Origin: Diphasiastrum complanatum
Taxonomy: Eukaryota; Streptophyta; Lycopodiopsida; Lycopodiales; Lycopodiaceae
Assembly: GCA_029204225.1 (NCBI GenBank)
Contig: CM055100.1
Span: 7,578,713 to 7,642,712, forward strand
Direction of reading: 5' to 3'
DNA: 64,000 bases
The translations under genes and the position numbers were made by a program. Positions within the stretch are counted from its first letter, which is position 1. The number at the start of each line of letters is the position of its first letter. Of the stretch, positions 1 through 12,420 are shown one piece after another. The notes under the pieces are model-generated. The model made no database searches and had not been told where the DNA came from. It was given only the letters and a program-made list of their open reading frames with translations.

Positions 1-1177
1 ATGACCAATATCTGGTTAGACTAAATTAGTCTTGTAATTACATATTAGTTAAGCAATTATTGTAATTACAAGGATATTGTGTATATATACATCCAGCTTG
101 CATTCACTAAGTGGGTGCAATAGAGCAGTAGATTGAGCATCGGAAGTTATGACATTTAGGTTGTAATCATTTGTGTTGTTCATGTTCCATATTGAGCAAA
201 TGCTCTCATGTTAAGCATTCAGTGTATGATATCAACAACACCTTCTACTATCAGTGTCTATCCCGATACGTGTGTGCTGTGATTGATTACATTCTCTCAA
301 TTGCTTTTCTTAGCTCGTTCACTCAGTCTGATCGAATCACGGACGTATTTCAATCCGACAACGGTTGTCTCTTACGCTTGAGGAACAAACGCTATCTTTA
401 TGCACTACCACATTGAATTCTGAATTGAACTTCACTTTCAGCTGATCAATAGTAATTGCACATACCATTTATCCTCTTCGGTGAACTGTACTCAAATCAA
501 AAAATTCATTTGAATATGAAATTATTTCAGCGGTCCTTAACGCATGATGTGATCCTATTTGGAATTTTCTATTTCTTCCTCCTCGTGGAGATCGTTCTTG
601 TTGATAGTTAGTAGCAGCCCTCATCTGGGGAGTCATTTCACGTTCTCTCTTCCTCCCCCAACATTTTGTTGGTCAAAATAAAAAGACACTCTGATCAAGA
701 ATCTTCCTATTATCAAAGCTTGATCAACGATTTACTTGCTCTGATGATGTGATTATTCCGGATAGGATGAACTAATACTAGGCAATAATGGAGTTAAAGG
801 GTATAATATAGCGATCGAAAGTATAGACCCAGACCTGAGGAGAGACTAGATACTATTGTTAGAAGATTCATGTGAAGACTTTTCTAATAGATTCTAGCCA
901 TAATAAGTGTGCAAGGAACCTCAAGAAGCAGAATTGAGCCACCAAACTACGATGGAGAATGTCTACAAATCACCAATGAACGAGCTCCATAATCTAGATA
1001 TACCGAGAGCGTCAATACTAGAGAAGTCGACAAGTAGCGAAAACAATGCCCAACGCCTCACTACCATATTTTACGACTATGGGAATAAAAGCATGGCTGA
1101 GTCGGCAAAAGAATCAAATCTACCAAAAATGCAATGTCAGACACCCATAGAAGGTGCATTGTACTCGTAAGTCTATT
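1..1177. other. left-edge sequence without a recognised gene
   Basis: No convincing gene is visible. The first 170 bases are AT-rich with a TATATATAC stretch near 80 and could be the tail of an LTR, but there is no partner to prove it. An 87-codon open frame at 907-1170 (no ATG at its start) resembles nothing I recognise and could be the worn 3' end of a transposon polyprotein lying against the LTR that follows. Confidence 0.4.
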
Positions 1178-1891
1178 GTGTGAGAATTAGAGGTAGATCT
1201 ACTCTCAAATGAGCCCAAGGTCAAAATGGACCCAAGTACTTAAAATGCAAATTTGATTTTAAAAACCTTGTAAATTCAAGTTGTTATGGCACATGGTTTT
1301 GGGTGAACCAGAAACCCTAACCCTAGGAATGTCTATATAAGGGCATGTGGCACCATTTTTTAGCCACATTTTTCCTTTGAAGAGAATAGAGTTGAGAGAG
1401 AGAAAGTATCTCCTCCTTTCTATCATTTGTTTAATTGAGGTCCTCCTTTTTTTTAATGTGTGTGAATCTTTTTAATGATGAATGCTTGATATGTTCTTGT
1501 TAATCATGCCATCACAATCACCAACAATTTTTAGCACAAGCATTCATCCATCTAGTTTTTAAAACTAATCCACAAAATCAACAACCAAGCAAATCAAGTG
1601 TTATTTATTGTTTACCTCCCTTGAGAAGATCAATTTTATGAGGAAAAGATCTAGAGCTAAGGATGCCTAGATAAACCAAAAGCAATCAAGATCCAAAAAA
1701 AGATAAAAGCAAAAAAAAGAAAAACCCAAAAGAAGAAGAAAGAAAGATGAATCTCACCTCTAGATCTTAGCCATTCCACTTTTAGATCCTACACTAAGCT
1801 TGACACCCTTGGTAGGCTTAGATCCCCATTCCTAACCCTTTCTTTGCCCTCTAGACCCATCTGATTAAAGAGGCACGGAAAGGGTACAACA
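1178..1891 (+). mobile_element. 5' LTR of a Ty3/gypsy (Tat/Athila-like) element
   Basis: The stretch from about TGTGAGAATTAGAGG to the CA at 1890-1891 has the layout of a plant LTR: a TATA box (TATATAAG, about 1334-1341), then a transcribed leader, then a terminal CA followed by a six-T spacer and a tRNA-Asp-type primer site. The right end is well fixed by the primer site. The left end is an estimate from the TG dinucleotide, because no second LTR is visible to align against. The element downstream is only a gag fragment, so this is a broken copy. Confidence 0.6.
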
Positions 1892-1897
1892 TTTTTT

Positions 1898-1915
1898 TGG
1901 CGTTGTTGCTGGGGA
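1898..1915 (+). promoter_or_regulatory. tRNA-Asp primer binding site (mutated)
   Basis: The 18 bases TGGCGTTGTTGCTGGGGA match the complement of the plant tRNA-Asp 3' end (TGGCGCCGTTGCCGGGGA) at 15 positions. All three differences are C to T. This site is where reverse transcription starts in Tat/Athila-type Ty3/gypsy elements. An intact version lies in the opposite orientation at 15632-15649. Confidence 0.8.
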
Positions 1916-2485
1916 GACGGTGCTAAACAGTCCTAATGGAAATTTTGTTTGTATTTTTTTGCGGTTTTTTTTTTTTTGACAGATTCATTACTTGCCCTAC
2001 TGTGTTTTTTTAAATTTTTGTCAGTTTAATTTCTCGCCACTTTCTAGAGAGCATTTGATCTTTTGTCCTATTTCTTGCCAACTATTCATCTTTATTTGCC
2101 CTCTTCACAATGTATTCTCATCTTCATTCATAGTCCATAGGTAGCCTGATGAATAATTAGAATTACTCGCCCCTGCCTATTACTCGCCATCAAAGAAATT
2201 TAAAAAAAAATTGGACTAGATCTGAGTGACTGACCATCAGAATCCATCTATATTTTTTTATCTTCCCCAATTGCCTTTTTGTTTCGCAATTATTTATTTT
2301 CTTTCCATTTGATTTTTTGTTTGATCCCGATTTGATCTTGATCTAATGTTGATTTCACTTCGGTTTGATCTGCATTTCCATACATCCTTTGATCACCTTA
2401 TCATAGAAAAGATCTACAAAAACATCTGAGAAAAGAAAACAAAAAAAAACAACACCAAAAATAGCCACATCTTCCGTTTTCGTGT

Positions 2486-3540
2486 ATGTATCTCGGATAT
2501 GCTCTAGAACCCCTAGATCTCGAAGAATTCGTTAACGTACCAATTGAGATACCACACAAAAACATTGACGTAGATCCACCAACAATGAATAATCTTGGGC
2601 CATTTATACCTCATGTCATCAGGAACTTCCTTAAAATCAACCTTCCATGGTTTGATGGAAAGAGAGATTCGTGACAATTTTTACAGATCTACACCCATGC
2701 GTGTAGGGCCTACGGAGAGGATAGCCCGCAAGAGCTGTTAAGATACTTCAATCTATGTCTGACCGATATTCAAAGGATTGGTATTTCAATCTGGAGCAAG
2801 ATGAACGGGACAATTGGAATATCATATAGCCCCAGTTGATTACACGCTTCAAGACCACCCATTTTCTTTTTTATCCCTTCCTGGACTTAAGGACGAGTTC
2901 TTGCGCGACCATATAGAATGGATCAAGAGATTATGTGGAGGCTGCAACCCTGAGAGTGTCCCAGTCCTGACATGGTTCATGGCAGGACTACCCAAGGAAA
3001 TCAGACAACAAATGAAGAGACGCGATAAGTATGTCTCTTTTCAAGCGGCTTGCGTAGATGCCATCAAGAGAGTCGACGATAGTGAAAGCACTAGCTCTGA
3101 CTCTGATAACTCTGATGATGAGAGATGACGCCGAAAGGAACGACGAGCCAATGTAAGGATAAGCTTCATGATGATGCTTCCACCTCTATGACCAATAGGA
3201 CATACACGATTATATCCGCCAGAGAAAATTAAAGTTGCACACACATAGCAATGAACAATTTAGAAAGCTCTCCACTGACCTTTACCATGGCCGTCGACCA
3301 AAAGCTGAAAGGCTTGCAATCACGACCCATCCACTCATACCCTAGGAGAGAGTCCAGTCCACTGGCAACCACACAAGGAACGAATGTTTGCAATTGAGAC
3401 AGGTTAGAGTGCCCCGCATGATACTGCCACATTTGTAATATAAACAATCGTGACATGAACGACTGCCGATACAACCTACGAAACCAAGCTGCATCTCATG
3501 GATGAACTGCAGCAACTTTGGATTCACTAGGGAGTGGGAG
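2486..3540 (+). pseudogene. gag: decayed Ty3/gypsy gag
   Basis: Capsid-like coding sequence 570 bp downstream of the primer site. Open pieces at 2486-2674 and 2814-3128 are joined by a frame change near 2670-2815 where coding similarity continues (reading like a gag segment with conserved aromatic residues). The second piece ends in an acidic Ser/Asp tract (SESTSSDSDNSDDER). Further on, to about 3540, another frame keeps scattered Cys and His residues (around CNW, CHIC and DCRY) that look like the wreck of a zinc knuckle. In an intact element this protein would form the virus-like particle in the cytoplasm. No protease, RT or integrase follows, so the copy is truncated after gag. Confidence 0.55.
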
Positions 3541-6390
3541 AAGCTTTAGGTCATCAATTGTTATCACCCTCGGACTGACTCTTGTCATGTTCCCGAACTG
3601 CCTCTTTGATCTAGGGCTTGGGCTTCTCTTACCCATTCCTTCATGAATCACTGGGTGAGATTTCACCTTACATTGGAAATCAGTATTCAAAAGTTAAAGA
3701 AATAAATAATTATAGTCCAAGACTATCCACAGGTATACGATTCATCCTACCAAAATTTTTAGGAGATCCATCAAGATAAAAATGACTTTCACTCAATTCT
3801 AAGTACCCTAGATACTCTCTTGAGTTAAGTGCTCTATTCCTAGCATCACATGCAAGAAATTAGCAATCATACCATCTTGATAGATTTAACCATCTCCTAA
3901 TTAACGGGAGATTTAGGTTGAAAACAATACACAAGCATTCATTGACTACAATCTGTAGTAGAACTTTATCTACTAAAGTAAGCAAATTCCTCATAAGTAA
4001 CCAAATTACCTTTATGAAAATGCCTGTGAGATATACACAATCTCAAGCAAATACTAGAGTAAACAAATTTAGATTTTCAAATAAATAATCGAAATCTTTG
4101 ACTCGTTCAATTGATCAAGAATTACTCAACAATTTAAGAATCATCACATTTTCTTATAATCTTCTAATGACCATTAAGTATCAATTTATGATTCATCAAT
4201 CATAAACATTTAGAATCTTATGATTCGTCAATCATAGTTTACAGGATTTAAAACCATAATCATTAAAATATACTAGAGTATATGTGCATCATACCACTCA
4301 GAAAATATAAAAATCATTCTGAAGTCTTTTTCCCAAGAAAAATTATTGGACTTCAAGAATATTCTTCCAACTAGATTCTTAACCAGATTATAGTTATCCA
4401 AATTCTATAATCAACCAAGTAATCAAAGACCATTTTAACACTTGTCTTTAACACCATAAGCTTTATACAATCACCTAGAACAACATCTAGAGATTACAAA
4501 GTTCCGTTGAATTCCAACTGAATTCAGTGGTTATACTTGATATTAGTTAAACTTTGTCATTCTATATGAGCTCACTAGGATATAGTCAATAACTTAGAGT
4601 CTATTTCCCATTCGAGAAATATTCTATATCAAAACTTTCCTATATTCTATGCACACAACTTTTATTGATAAATCCCAATGACTCACAAAGCATGTGTCTT
4701 ATAAGCAATTTAGATCCAAATAAACAGTTCCTGGTGAATTCTCTTCACACTGCTTATTCAGCCCATTAACTCTTAACCAGGAGTAATCCAATTATTCAAG
4801 TCAATTGCCAATGATTCAAAAATCTCAAATGTCTAGGTGGCGAATTCTATCTCCCATAACAACACCTCATTTTAGATCCTCTTCTAAACCATAATTAGGT
4901 TAATGAATTAACAGATAGATACATTAACCTACAAAGAACTGTTCCGAACATTACTTGTTCATATGTTTATGCACAATGACTAGTTTAAGTATACGATATA
5001 AACTCAGTTCATAGGAAACACATAGTAGATCCACAAGATTAGGACATACGTAACCAACATATCCAAACTATATTCTTATACATAAACATAGGCTATAAAC
5101 TGGCAGATATATCCATAATCCGCATATGTTACTTACATAACTCACTGAGAATCTTGCAACTCAGCTAGAAAAGAACTCTATTTCTCATAAGTAAATAACA
5201 TATCTGGGAAATCTCTAAAGTGAATAATTCCACATCACAAGTTTTCCAACCATCTAACTCTTACTAATAAAATTCCTTCAACCAATCAACCTACATCAGA
5301 TCTTAGTACTCAAACCAAGACTAGGCTGACTTATACATACATCTTTGGACATATGATTAAGATTAAAGCTTTATTCCCACTTGATCCAATCCATAACAAA
5401 ATTGTACTTGGCACAACCGATAAAGTGAAACCTTAATTTAATCTTTACCACCACTATCCATATTCATGAATATCTCACATCTCATTACCCCAAAACCCCT
5501 CTAGTTCCAGATTACTCAAAACAATCCCTAGAGAGTTCCTCTATTTCAACTGGAGAGTCCAATCTTTGCACACATACTGGATTTTTCACAAAAAATCTAT
5601 GCAATTGGCTGATGATACCGTGAAAGTCTTATTTCTACCTTTTCTTCTTCCCCTTTTTAAAAAAAATTCCATAATTTAGATTAAAAAGTTCTCATGAGAC
5701 AATGTATAAGATATCAAAGATCCAAAAAATTCAGTAATAAGTATTCAATACTATTATAAACCGGACTTTCTACAAAATCATCAAATATCTTATCCCGAGT
5801 GATAGAAATATTATATCTCAAAAATCAACTATCAAATAGAGATAAACGTTTGGGTCTAGAAAGTTTAAATTCCAATGACTCAATTGAAAACATCAACAGA
5901 TTCTGAGCCATATTCACAAAGCTTATATGAAAGTATAATTTAATATAACCATAATCAGTCCTTCAGAACATTGTTCTACACTGGAAGGAGTTATATGAAT
6001 CTCAATCCAATTCTCTGTTTTTTATGATATTTCTAAAAAGTAAAGGTTCAAAATAAAAGAAAAATAGATTTAAGGACCTCCATATTTTGTAAATAATGAG
6101 ATACCATTTGGGATCCGGATCTATATCTCATAATTTCCCAAAAATCGTGAACAAATAACCAATGGATTTGTTAGTATTACCATTATAGTAGACACTAACC
6201 ATCGGTCTACATGTCCTTCTCGCACAAGAAATCCCCTTTGGAATCACTGATCTCCCATACCACCAACTTTCTCTCCAAGAATTATTTGCTTCTAGATATG
6301 TTTCCCAAAATGTCAAAAAGACTATTTGGCTATCTTATACCTAGATACAGGATCAGAATCACAACCAATTCCTAGAGATACTTCTAGCCA
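3541..6390. other. AT-rich stretch without recognisable genes
   Basis: About 2.8 kb of AT-rich sequence with dense stops on both strands. A short motif recurs at 4180-4235 (TATGATTCATCAATCATA and TATGATTCGTCAATCATA), each able to form a small hairpin. A 62-codon minus-strand frame at 6128-6316 matches nothing I know. The stretch could be a long LTR or spacer of an old element, but no terminal repeat supports that. Confidence 0.4.
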
Positions 6391-7420
6391 TTGAATTTCC
6401 TCTTGCTCCTTAAGTGTTCTTTTGTAGATGAACCAGTTCGCCCAACACCTAGAAGACTATGTGGCAACCCTTCAAAATGCACTCACCACGACACAAGGCA
6501 AAGTGGGCAAAGCGGTCCTGGATTCAAAACAACAAGTCTTGTTGCTGACAGCAGGCCAATTGGACTTAGCCGAGTTGGATTGATGTCTTCAAGGTGAATT
6601 GGATGCAACCACTCTTGAACACGATTCCTATCTGCAGACACAAGTGCATGATCACCCAGTCACACCGGACGAAATCAGATACTTGTTCCGAAAAGTGGAA
6701 ACCTATCATACTACACTGACAAAGATTTCAAGAGAAATTTGATAAACTCAAAAGAGCAGCAACCACTGAGCTTGGCAAGGCAAAAGCTATTATTAAATCC
6801 GCTCAGGTGTTGGAAGTCGGGCCTCAAATTCCAGTTCCACTCATGCCGCAGTTCTCGCCTCAACACTAGGAACATGCAGGAATGGATACAGAATTCGATA
6901 CATGCATGGACCAAGGTGGAGCTCCTGAAATTCCAAAAACAGCAGACATCCAAGCTGCTGAAGCCGGTCCATCTTCATCAGGGACCAGAATTTTGTTTCA
7001 AAAACCAGTCACCATCGAGGACCAAATTCAAAACTTTTTTGCACCAGCATCCGCATATGTCCTCGAGGGGTGGATGGGTTATTAAGTTCAAAACCTCTGA
7101 GATAGAGGCAGGAAAAGAACTGGATAGACTACCCGCATTGGGAGAGCAGTTGGCTTGGCGCACAACAGTTTTTGAAAAAGCTCCAGATTCTATTACGAGC
7201 TATGTTGCCAACCCTCGTCAATTGCGAGTCGATCCCTATTATTTGCCGATGTCGAGACGCAATAAATGGAAAGATTTGGGCATGCCATAGGATCAAATCA
7301 GCATCCGCACCCCAAATTGGCCCACTGTTGCGCCGATGCCTCAAAGGGCGATGGGACTTGAGCGGTTTCTCCAAGACGCGCTTAAGTCTAGCATTCATCC
7401 ATCATGCACTTACGTAACAG
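6391..7420 (+). pseudogene. decayed coding region, probably retrotransposon-derived
   Basis: Base composition changes sharply here from AT-rich to balanced, and coding-like sequence runs for about 1 kb through all three frames with several stops and frame changes. The readable parts are rich in Gln, Leu and charged residues in the first half (helical, coiled-coil-like) and then give phrases such as GPSSSGTRILFQKP and AGKELDRLPALGEQLAW. Length and position next to the gypsy LTR at 7604 suggest a gag or an extra ORF of a large plant gypsy element, but I recognise no domain. Confidence 0.4.
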
Positions 7421-7603
7421 ACAACTTAGAAACGTAACAAGCTTAACCATTCAGATTAAGAAAATTGGAATCTCAACCAACCCGAAAGCCAACTCAGAAT
7501 CCGTCCTCAAAAGGTAACCAAAGGCAAAGACAAGCTACACATGAAACCCAAGGCATAGTGGTCGCCAAACTGACCAAAGGGCATAGCGACAAGCCCGCGT
7601 CGG

Positions 7604-8240
7604 TGACGTGGACCCTTAGGCACCGACGACGCGAAAAGGTTGTAGTAAGGGTCCTTCCACTTGGACCAGTCCCGGAGGTGAAACCGAAATGGTAATCATC
7701 CCCAAGGATCAACTTTATTAAATTTGGAAGAGGTTTCATTCATACATAGACTGACTGGTCTCAGGGCCACCAACACGTGTGGGAATACTTCTTGGCTCGC
7801 GCTGGTAGAGGGAGCTGAGACCTGGCGACTGGATTCCTGACGCTGGTTGAGCTACCCAAGTTTCTGTCTACTGGACTCCCCCTATAGTTCTGGTGTGATT
7901 CGGCGTGCCTCCTCTGTCTTGAAATATAGTGCTTTCTGGTAAAGCATGCTTTTCTGGACTTAGTTTTTATTTTGCTGATTAAGCCTGGCAAGCCTGGTAG
8001 AATCAGTCTAGCTCCCGGACATTGGTCCTAGGAGCCATCCCGACAGCAGAATCAACTTGGTTCCTGACTAGGCCATGACTCGAGTTCCAGAGCTAGCTCA
8101 TGACTTGTGACTACTTGACTGGCTCACCACAGGTCGGAGGCTCAGTCCTTGACTATCTAACTTGCTCTGGGACCTTAGGGAGTGTCACCCCTTAGAGTCT
8201 TACAGGGCACACTAGGTGCATCCAAGTCAATTTTACATCA
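7604..8240 (-). mobile_element. 3' LTR of a minus-strand Ty3/gypsy element
   Basis: This repeats, with many scattered substitutions, the stretch at 10216-10843. Read on the minus strand it begins TGATGTAAAATTGAC directly after a purine tract (GAGGGGAGGA, complement of about 8241-8250), which is the polypurine tract expected just before a 3' LTR. A TATA-like CACTATATTTC lies near 7925-7940 on the minus strand. The homology with the other copy runs from about 7598, so the inner edge is uncertain by a few bases. No target-site duplication is obvious. Confidence 0.7.
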
Positions 8241-8558
8241 TCCTCCCCTCGTTTGAGAAAGCTGATGTCCTCATCAGGGCCAAACTAGAATCTAAGATTC
8301 ATGGCATGGGCTTGATTCACCAGCCAAAGAGACCAACGATAAAGAAAAATAAAATATTGTGTTTGCACTTGGCACAAGAAAAGTGTGGATCTAGTTCACT
8401 TACGTAAAATTTGTATAACGTTGCCTGATTTAGATACTAGAATGAGGCTCACCCCTTCGAAGAAAAGATGGCTTACTTTATTAACATGGAAGGAAAAGGT
8501 ACTGCGGGCTCCCTTGAGCCTAAAATATGTCATTTTGTCACACGTCTAAATGAGTCTC

Positions 8559-9245
8559 CTAGGACTCTAGATTTTTCGTTTGGTCGCCCAGGTTGAGCTC
8601 CTTGAGCTCTGCATCGGCACTTGGATCCACCTTTGATGTAGAAGCTGCAGGCAATGTTGGCTCCATTTGATCTCGTGTCAGTTGGTTTGTCGCTGTTGGC
8701 TGTCCTTCGTTAAAGAGGTGAATGAGATTGGGAGGGATGGCTGGCTCAGGTTCAGTTGTGTCGTTCCTTTCTAATTGGTCCCCTGGCACATCTTTGATGA
8801 CACAAGGTCTTTTGCTATTATATAATAACACAAGGTTAACCCCTTTTGCCAAGAAGGCCACCACGTGTTCATTAAACCAGCTTAGTCCCAAGATAGCATC
8901 GAAAGCATCCATCTTCAAGATTGTGAATGTTAATCGATTTTTCTAGGTGCCCAGCGAGATTGGTAAGTTGGTCGCCAATATACAGATTGTCATTGTACCT
9001 TTTGCTGTCTCCACACAAGTAGGGGTCGCATTTTCTTCACATTGAATGCCCAATTCCCATGCCAGGCTTTCTAACAAGTAGTTTTGTGATGCTCCCAGGT
9101 CTACCATGAAGTGAATGATCTTGTCTTGGATACAACCTTTCAGATACATTAATTTTGATCCTCTCGCAAGAGTCGCCATGAGATTTTCACGATAAGCCAC
9201 AAGTGCCCCTATTTGTTGTAAGACATTCAGGTCGGACTCCATCAA
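8559..9245 (-). pseudogene. pro: Ty3/gypsy aspartic protease region
   Basis: Two minus-strand frames (9245-8943 and 8918-8559) together cover a retropepsin. The first has the active-site phrase FMVDLGAS, where the usual DSG/DTG is changed to DLG, so the protease is probably inactive. The second has the family's C-terminal landmark DAILGLSWF. The protein would cleave the Gag-Pol precursor. The rest of pol (RT, RNase H, integrase) is absent: 320 bp after this frame comes the 3' LTR. It follows gag (9401-10208) directly. Confidence 0.7.
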
Positions 9246-9349
9246 ATCCGTTTTCGGGTCTTCTTCATCATCCTATTCACCACTTGATCGAATGTCTCTC
9301 TTTCCATTCTATCAAATACCTCGGTCGCTACCATGATTTGTTTGTTCAA

Positions 9350-10208
9350 TGGCTTGGGGCATGACCTCCAAGAATGTCCTTGTTGATGACAGTTAAAGCA
9401 TCACATGGAACTACCCACCATTGGTGAGTTGTTGTTGTGACTAGTTGAAGGTCCAACGTTGTTCCTTCTCTGAAAAGTGTTCCCTCCACTATTGCCTTGG
9501 TTGCCAAACCCTTTTTTTGCTGAGAATTTGTTCATGTTACTCAAGGCTTGGTTACCATTTAAAGCTAAGTTCCCCCTTGAAAAGAAGCTCGTGGATCCAC
9601 TAAATACTCTCGTTGAAGTTGAGGGAGCAATTGGCGCCAATGTGGTCTCATAATCGCAGACCATTTCAGCCACCTAAATAGTTGAATTGAAGTCGTTGGG
9701 CATGTAGCTATCTATTGCTCGGTAGGTCCAAGATTGCATTCCAGACAAGAGATAGTGGGTCTTGTCAGCCTCGGACATATCTTCAATAACCCATACACTC
9801 TATCTGAATTTATTTAGGTACTCTCGCAATGAACCTTTTTGCTTGAGTCCTGATAATTCTGTCCTCAATCTCATGTGTGAATCCTTAGGTATGAACTCCT
9901 CTCGTAACGCGGTTTTGAACGCGTCCCATGTCTGGAATTGCATTCCTACCACCCGGTACCAGTTTGTAGTTTAGCCTTCAAAATATGCTAATGCCAAGTC
10001 CGCTCTTTCTTCTTCAAGAGTGTTCATCAGACGGAAGTAGTGGTCCATGTGAAACAATCAATCTTCCACAATTCGAATGTCATGCTCTCATTTGAAAGTA
10101 GGCGGTGCTTTTACTTTGGCAATCTTCTTCGGGCCGTCTGTGTTTTGTGCTCGTGGATCCTTGGGTATGAGTGGAGGATGTGCCCCTGCATTCCCTCTTG
10201 TTGCCCAC
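9350..10208 (-). pseudogene. gag: Ty3/gypsy gag with CCHC zinc knuckle
   Basis: On the minus strand, from just inside the 5' LTR to about 9350, successive frames give a retrotransposon capsid protein: a proline-rich start (PKKIAKVKAPPTFK), a stop at about 10088, then a helical Gag body, a 90-codon piece at 9673-9401 rich in Asn and Gly, and finally a perfect zinc knuckle (CFNCHQQGHSWRSC, C-X2-C-X4-H-X4-C) complementary to about 9360-9405. A TGA stop sits one codon before the knuckle. The protein would bind element RNA and assemble particles. The stops make it a pseudogene. Confidence 0.65.
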
Positions 10209-10215
10209 ACGTCGG

Positions 10216-10843
10216 TGACGTGGACCCTTAGGCGCCGACGACACAAAAAGTTTGTAGTAAGGGTCCTTCCACTTGGACTAGTCCCGAAGGCGAAACCGAA
10301 ATGGTAATCATCCCCAAGGATCAACTTTATTATGAATTTGAAAGATGTTACATTTATGCATAGACTAATTGGTCTCAGGGCCACCAACACGTGCTGGGCA
10401 TATTGCCTAGCTCGCGCTGGTAGAGGGAGCTGAGACCTGGCAACTGGATTCTTGGCGCTGGTTGAGCTGCCCAAGTTTTTGTCTGCTAGACTTCCTCTAT
10501 AGTTCTGGTGTGATTGGACGTGCCCCCTCTCTCCTGAAATATAGTGTTTTTCGGTAAAGCACGCTTTTCTGGACTTAGTATTTATTTTGCTGATTAAGCC
10601 TGGCAAGCCTGGCAGAACCGGACATGGGTCCCGGGAACCGTCTCGACGACAGAATCAACTTGGTTCCTGACTAGGCCATAACTCGAGCTCCAGAGCTAGC
10701 TCATGACTTGTGACTACTTGACTGGCTCACCACAGGTCGGAGGCTCAGTCCTTGACTATCTAACTTGCTCTGGGACCTTAGGGAGCGTCACCCCTTAGAG
10801 TCTTACAGGGCACACGGGGTGCACCCGAGTCAGCTTTACAACA
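10216..10843 (-). mobile_element. 5' LTR of the minus-strand Ty3/gypsy element
   Basis: Partner of the LTR at 7604-8240, in direct orientation. On the minus strand it begins TGTTGTAAAGCTGACTC at 10843 and ends near CCACGTCA at 10216. It carries the same TATA-like CACTATATTTC. By eye the copies differ at roughly one base in ten with small indels, so the insertion is not recent. I could not find a recognisable primer binding site between it and gag. Confidence 0.7.
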
Positions 10844-12180
10844 CCCATCATTCACCAAACATACAATTGGCAGATATCGGTTGATTTTATCAAAGCACTT
10901 CAGTTTTATAGTGCTGAGTACCAGAATTCGCCAGATCCAACTGTGCGACAATCGGCAATATTTGCCAATGATTTGTCCAAGTTGGAATCCACTGCTACGA
11001 GATGGGATGATTGCCTACCTCCCTTGGCATTCAATCCAAATGGCACCCTGCGTGTGTAAGACCAACCCGATGATCACATAGTTATTTGATAATTAGAAAG
11101 TCAATAAAAGGACTTTAGGTCATTTTGCGGGACTTTTAATGGCGCAGGCCTAAATGTCAAGTTAGTGAATAAAGTTGGGTCTCCCACCAAGATTGGTTCA
11201 AATTCAATTTCAAATTGGTTCCCTCCAATTTTGAATGAGTTCCCACTCTTCTTTAAATTTGAATAGTTAGGGAGGTAGAAATGGGCCAATAGGATTTTGA
11301 GGCCAAGGCCCTCCTCTTCACTATAAATAGGGGCAAACTCAAGTTGCTCCATATGTTCATATCCTCTTTTCAATACAAGCAGATTGGTTCTCTTATGGAA
11401 TGGATTTGTGAATGTCCTTGCTCTCTATCACTTTTCCTTAATCTCTCATGCTTTTGTTGTATTTGCTAATTGTTGGATTTGATTATTATTGGAATTGCAT
11501 GTTCTTCTGCTTTTTATGAGAGAGAAAGAGTAAGCTATTATCTTTGTGGATCTTAGTGTTAATGGTTGTAGTGTTAATGTGTAGTGTTAATGCTTAGGGT
11601 TAATGGATGTTAGTTTTAGATGTGGATCTTCCATTCATGTTGAAATCTAAGATATGCTATTGCTCTCATGGAAACGAACCTACGCATGATAACTAACTTC
11701 ATCTCCTTGATGCTAGATTGCTTAGATCTTGGGTTGAGGATAGGCTAGGAAAAAAATCCACTACATCTCAGAACATGAAACTTTGCAATAACTTGACCGG
11801 TCATCCTTCGCAGTCACGTAAATATTGGTACCTGAAACGACGATAGTACATATGATAAACTTTTAAATACGTTGTGGCCTGTAAATATCTCATAGCTTTT
11901 ATTCATGTTGCTCTCAGTCATGCATTCATCGTGGTTTTGTTATGGTTTCTACACTTGAAATAGGATGTTCATAAAATTCCATATTCGTCATGTTTTGCTC
12001 TTCGTCATGCTTTCATCGTGGTTTTGTTATGGTTTCTACACTTGAAATAGTATGTTTCTAAAATTCAATATCCATCATGTTTAGCTCACGTTTTTCCCAT
12101 TGGCACACCCTATGCTGGCGGCACAAAATTGCGTTCCTAGTTTCAAAACCTTAGGATACTTTTGTTCAATTTAAAAATGT
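10844..12180. other. intergenic DNA upstream of NAA10-like gene
   Basis: No gene recognised. Contains short runs of TAGTGTTAATG-type repeats (about 11557-11605) and, at 11911-12086, an 87-bp tandem duplication described separately. Confidence 0.45.
11911..12086. repeat. 87-bp tandem duplication
   Basis: Two copies, 11911-11997 and 11998-about 12086, each containing TCATCGTGGTTTTGTTATGG followed by TTTCTACACTTGAAATAG. They differ by a few substitutions. The repeat ends about 330 bp upstream of the NAA10-like start codon, so it may lie in its promoter region. Confidence 0.8.
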
Positions 12181-12183
12181 CTT

Positions 12184-12256
12184 ACCCTAACCCTAGATCT
12201 TTTATGGTCATTTCAAAAAATAGGTCATCTCAAAAATTTGTCCTACCCTAACCCTA
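12184..12256. promoter_or_regulatory. paired telo-box-like motifs
   Basis: TACCCTAACCCTA occurs twice, near 12184-12196 and 12244-12256, about 165-240 bp upstream of the NAA10-like ATG. Short AACCCTAA (telo-box) elements are known in promoters of plant translation-related genes. Function here is inferred from sequence and position only; a similar ACCCTAACCCTAGG also lies in the LTR near 1316, so the motif is not unique to this promoter. Confidence 0.35.
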
Positions 12257-12420
12257 ATGGGCACATGGTAATGGTCTTTTTTATACACGCATTTGCATCG
12301 ACCCATCGTTTTTGAGACACTTTTGGTCTGATCCATCATCTTTTCTTGCATTGATCCATGGGATTTGTTTAGAAGCTTTAATCCGATCCATCATTTTCTG
12401 TTTCTTCTTCTTCTGTGGCC

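Noticed and set aside
1308-1326. AAACCCTAACCCTAGG as a telomere remnant
   Set aside because: Only about two units and it lies inside an LTR, so interstitial telomere origin is not supported.
3041-3690. Minus-strand open frames of 61-81 codons
   Set aside because: They are antisense to decayed gag and do not resemble any family.
5609-5628. CTGATGA followed by GAAA, as in a hammerhead ribozyme core
   Set aside because: Only six bases lie between the two motifs, too few for stem II, and I see no helices I or III around them.
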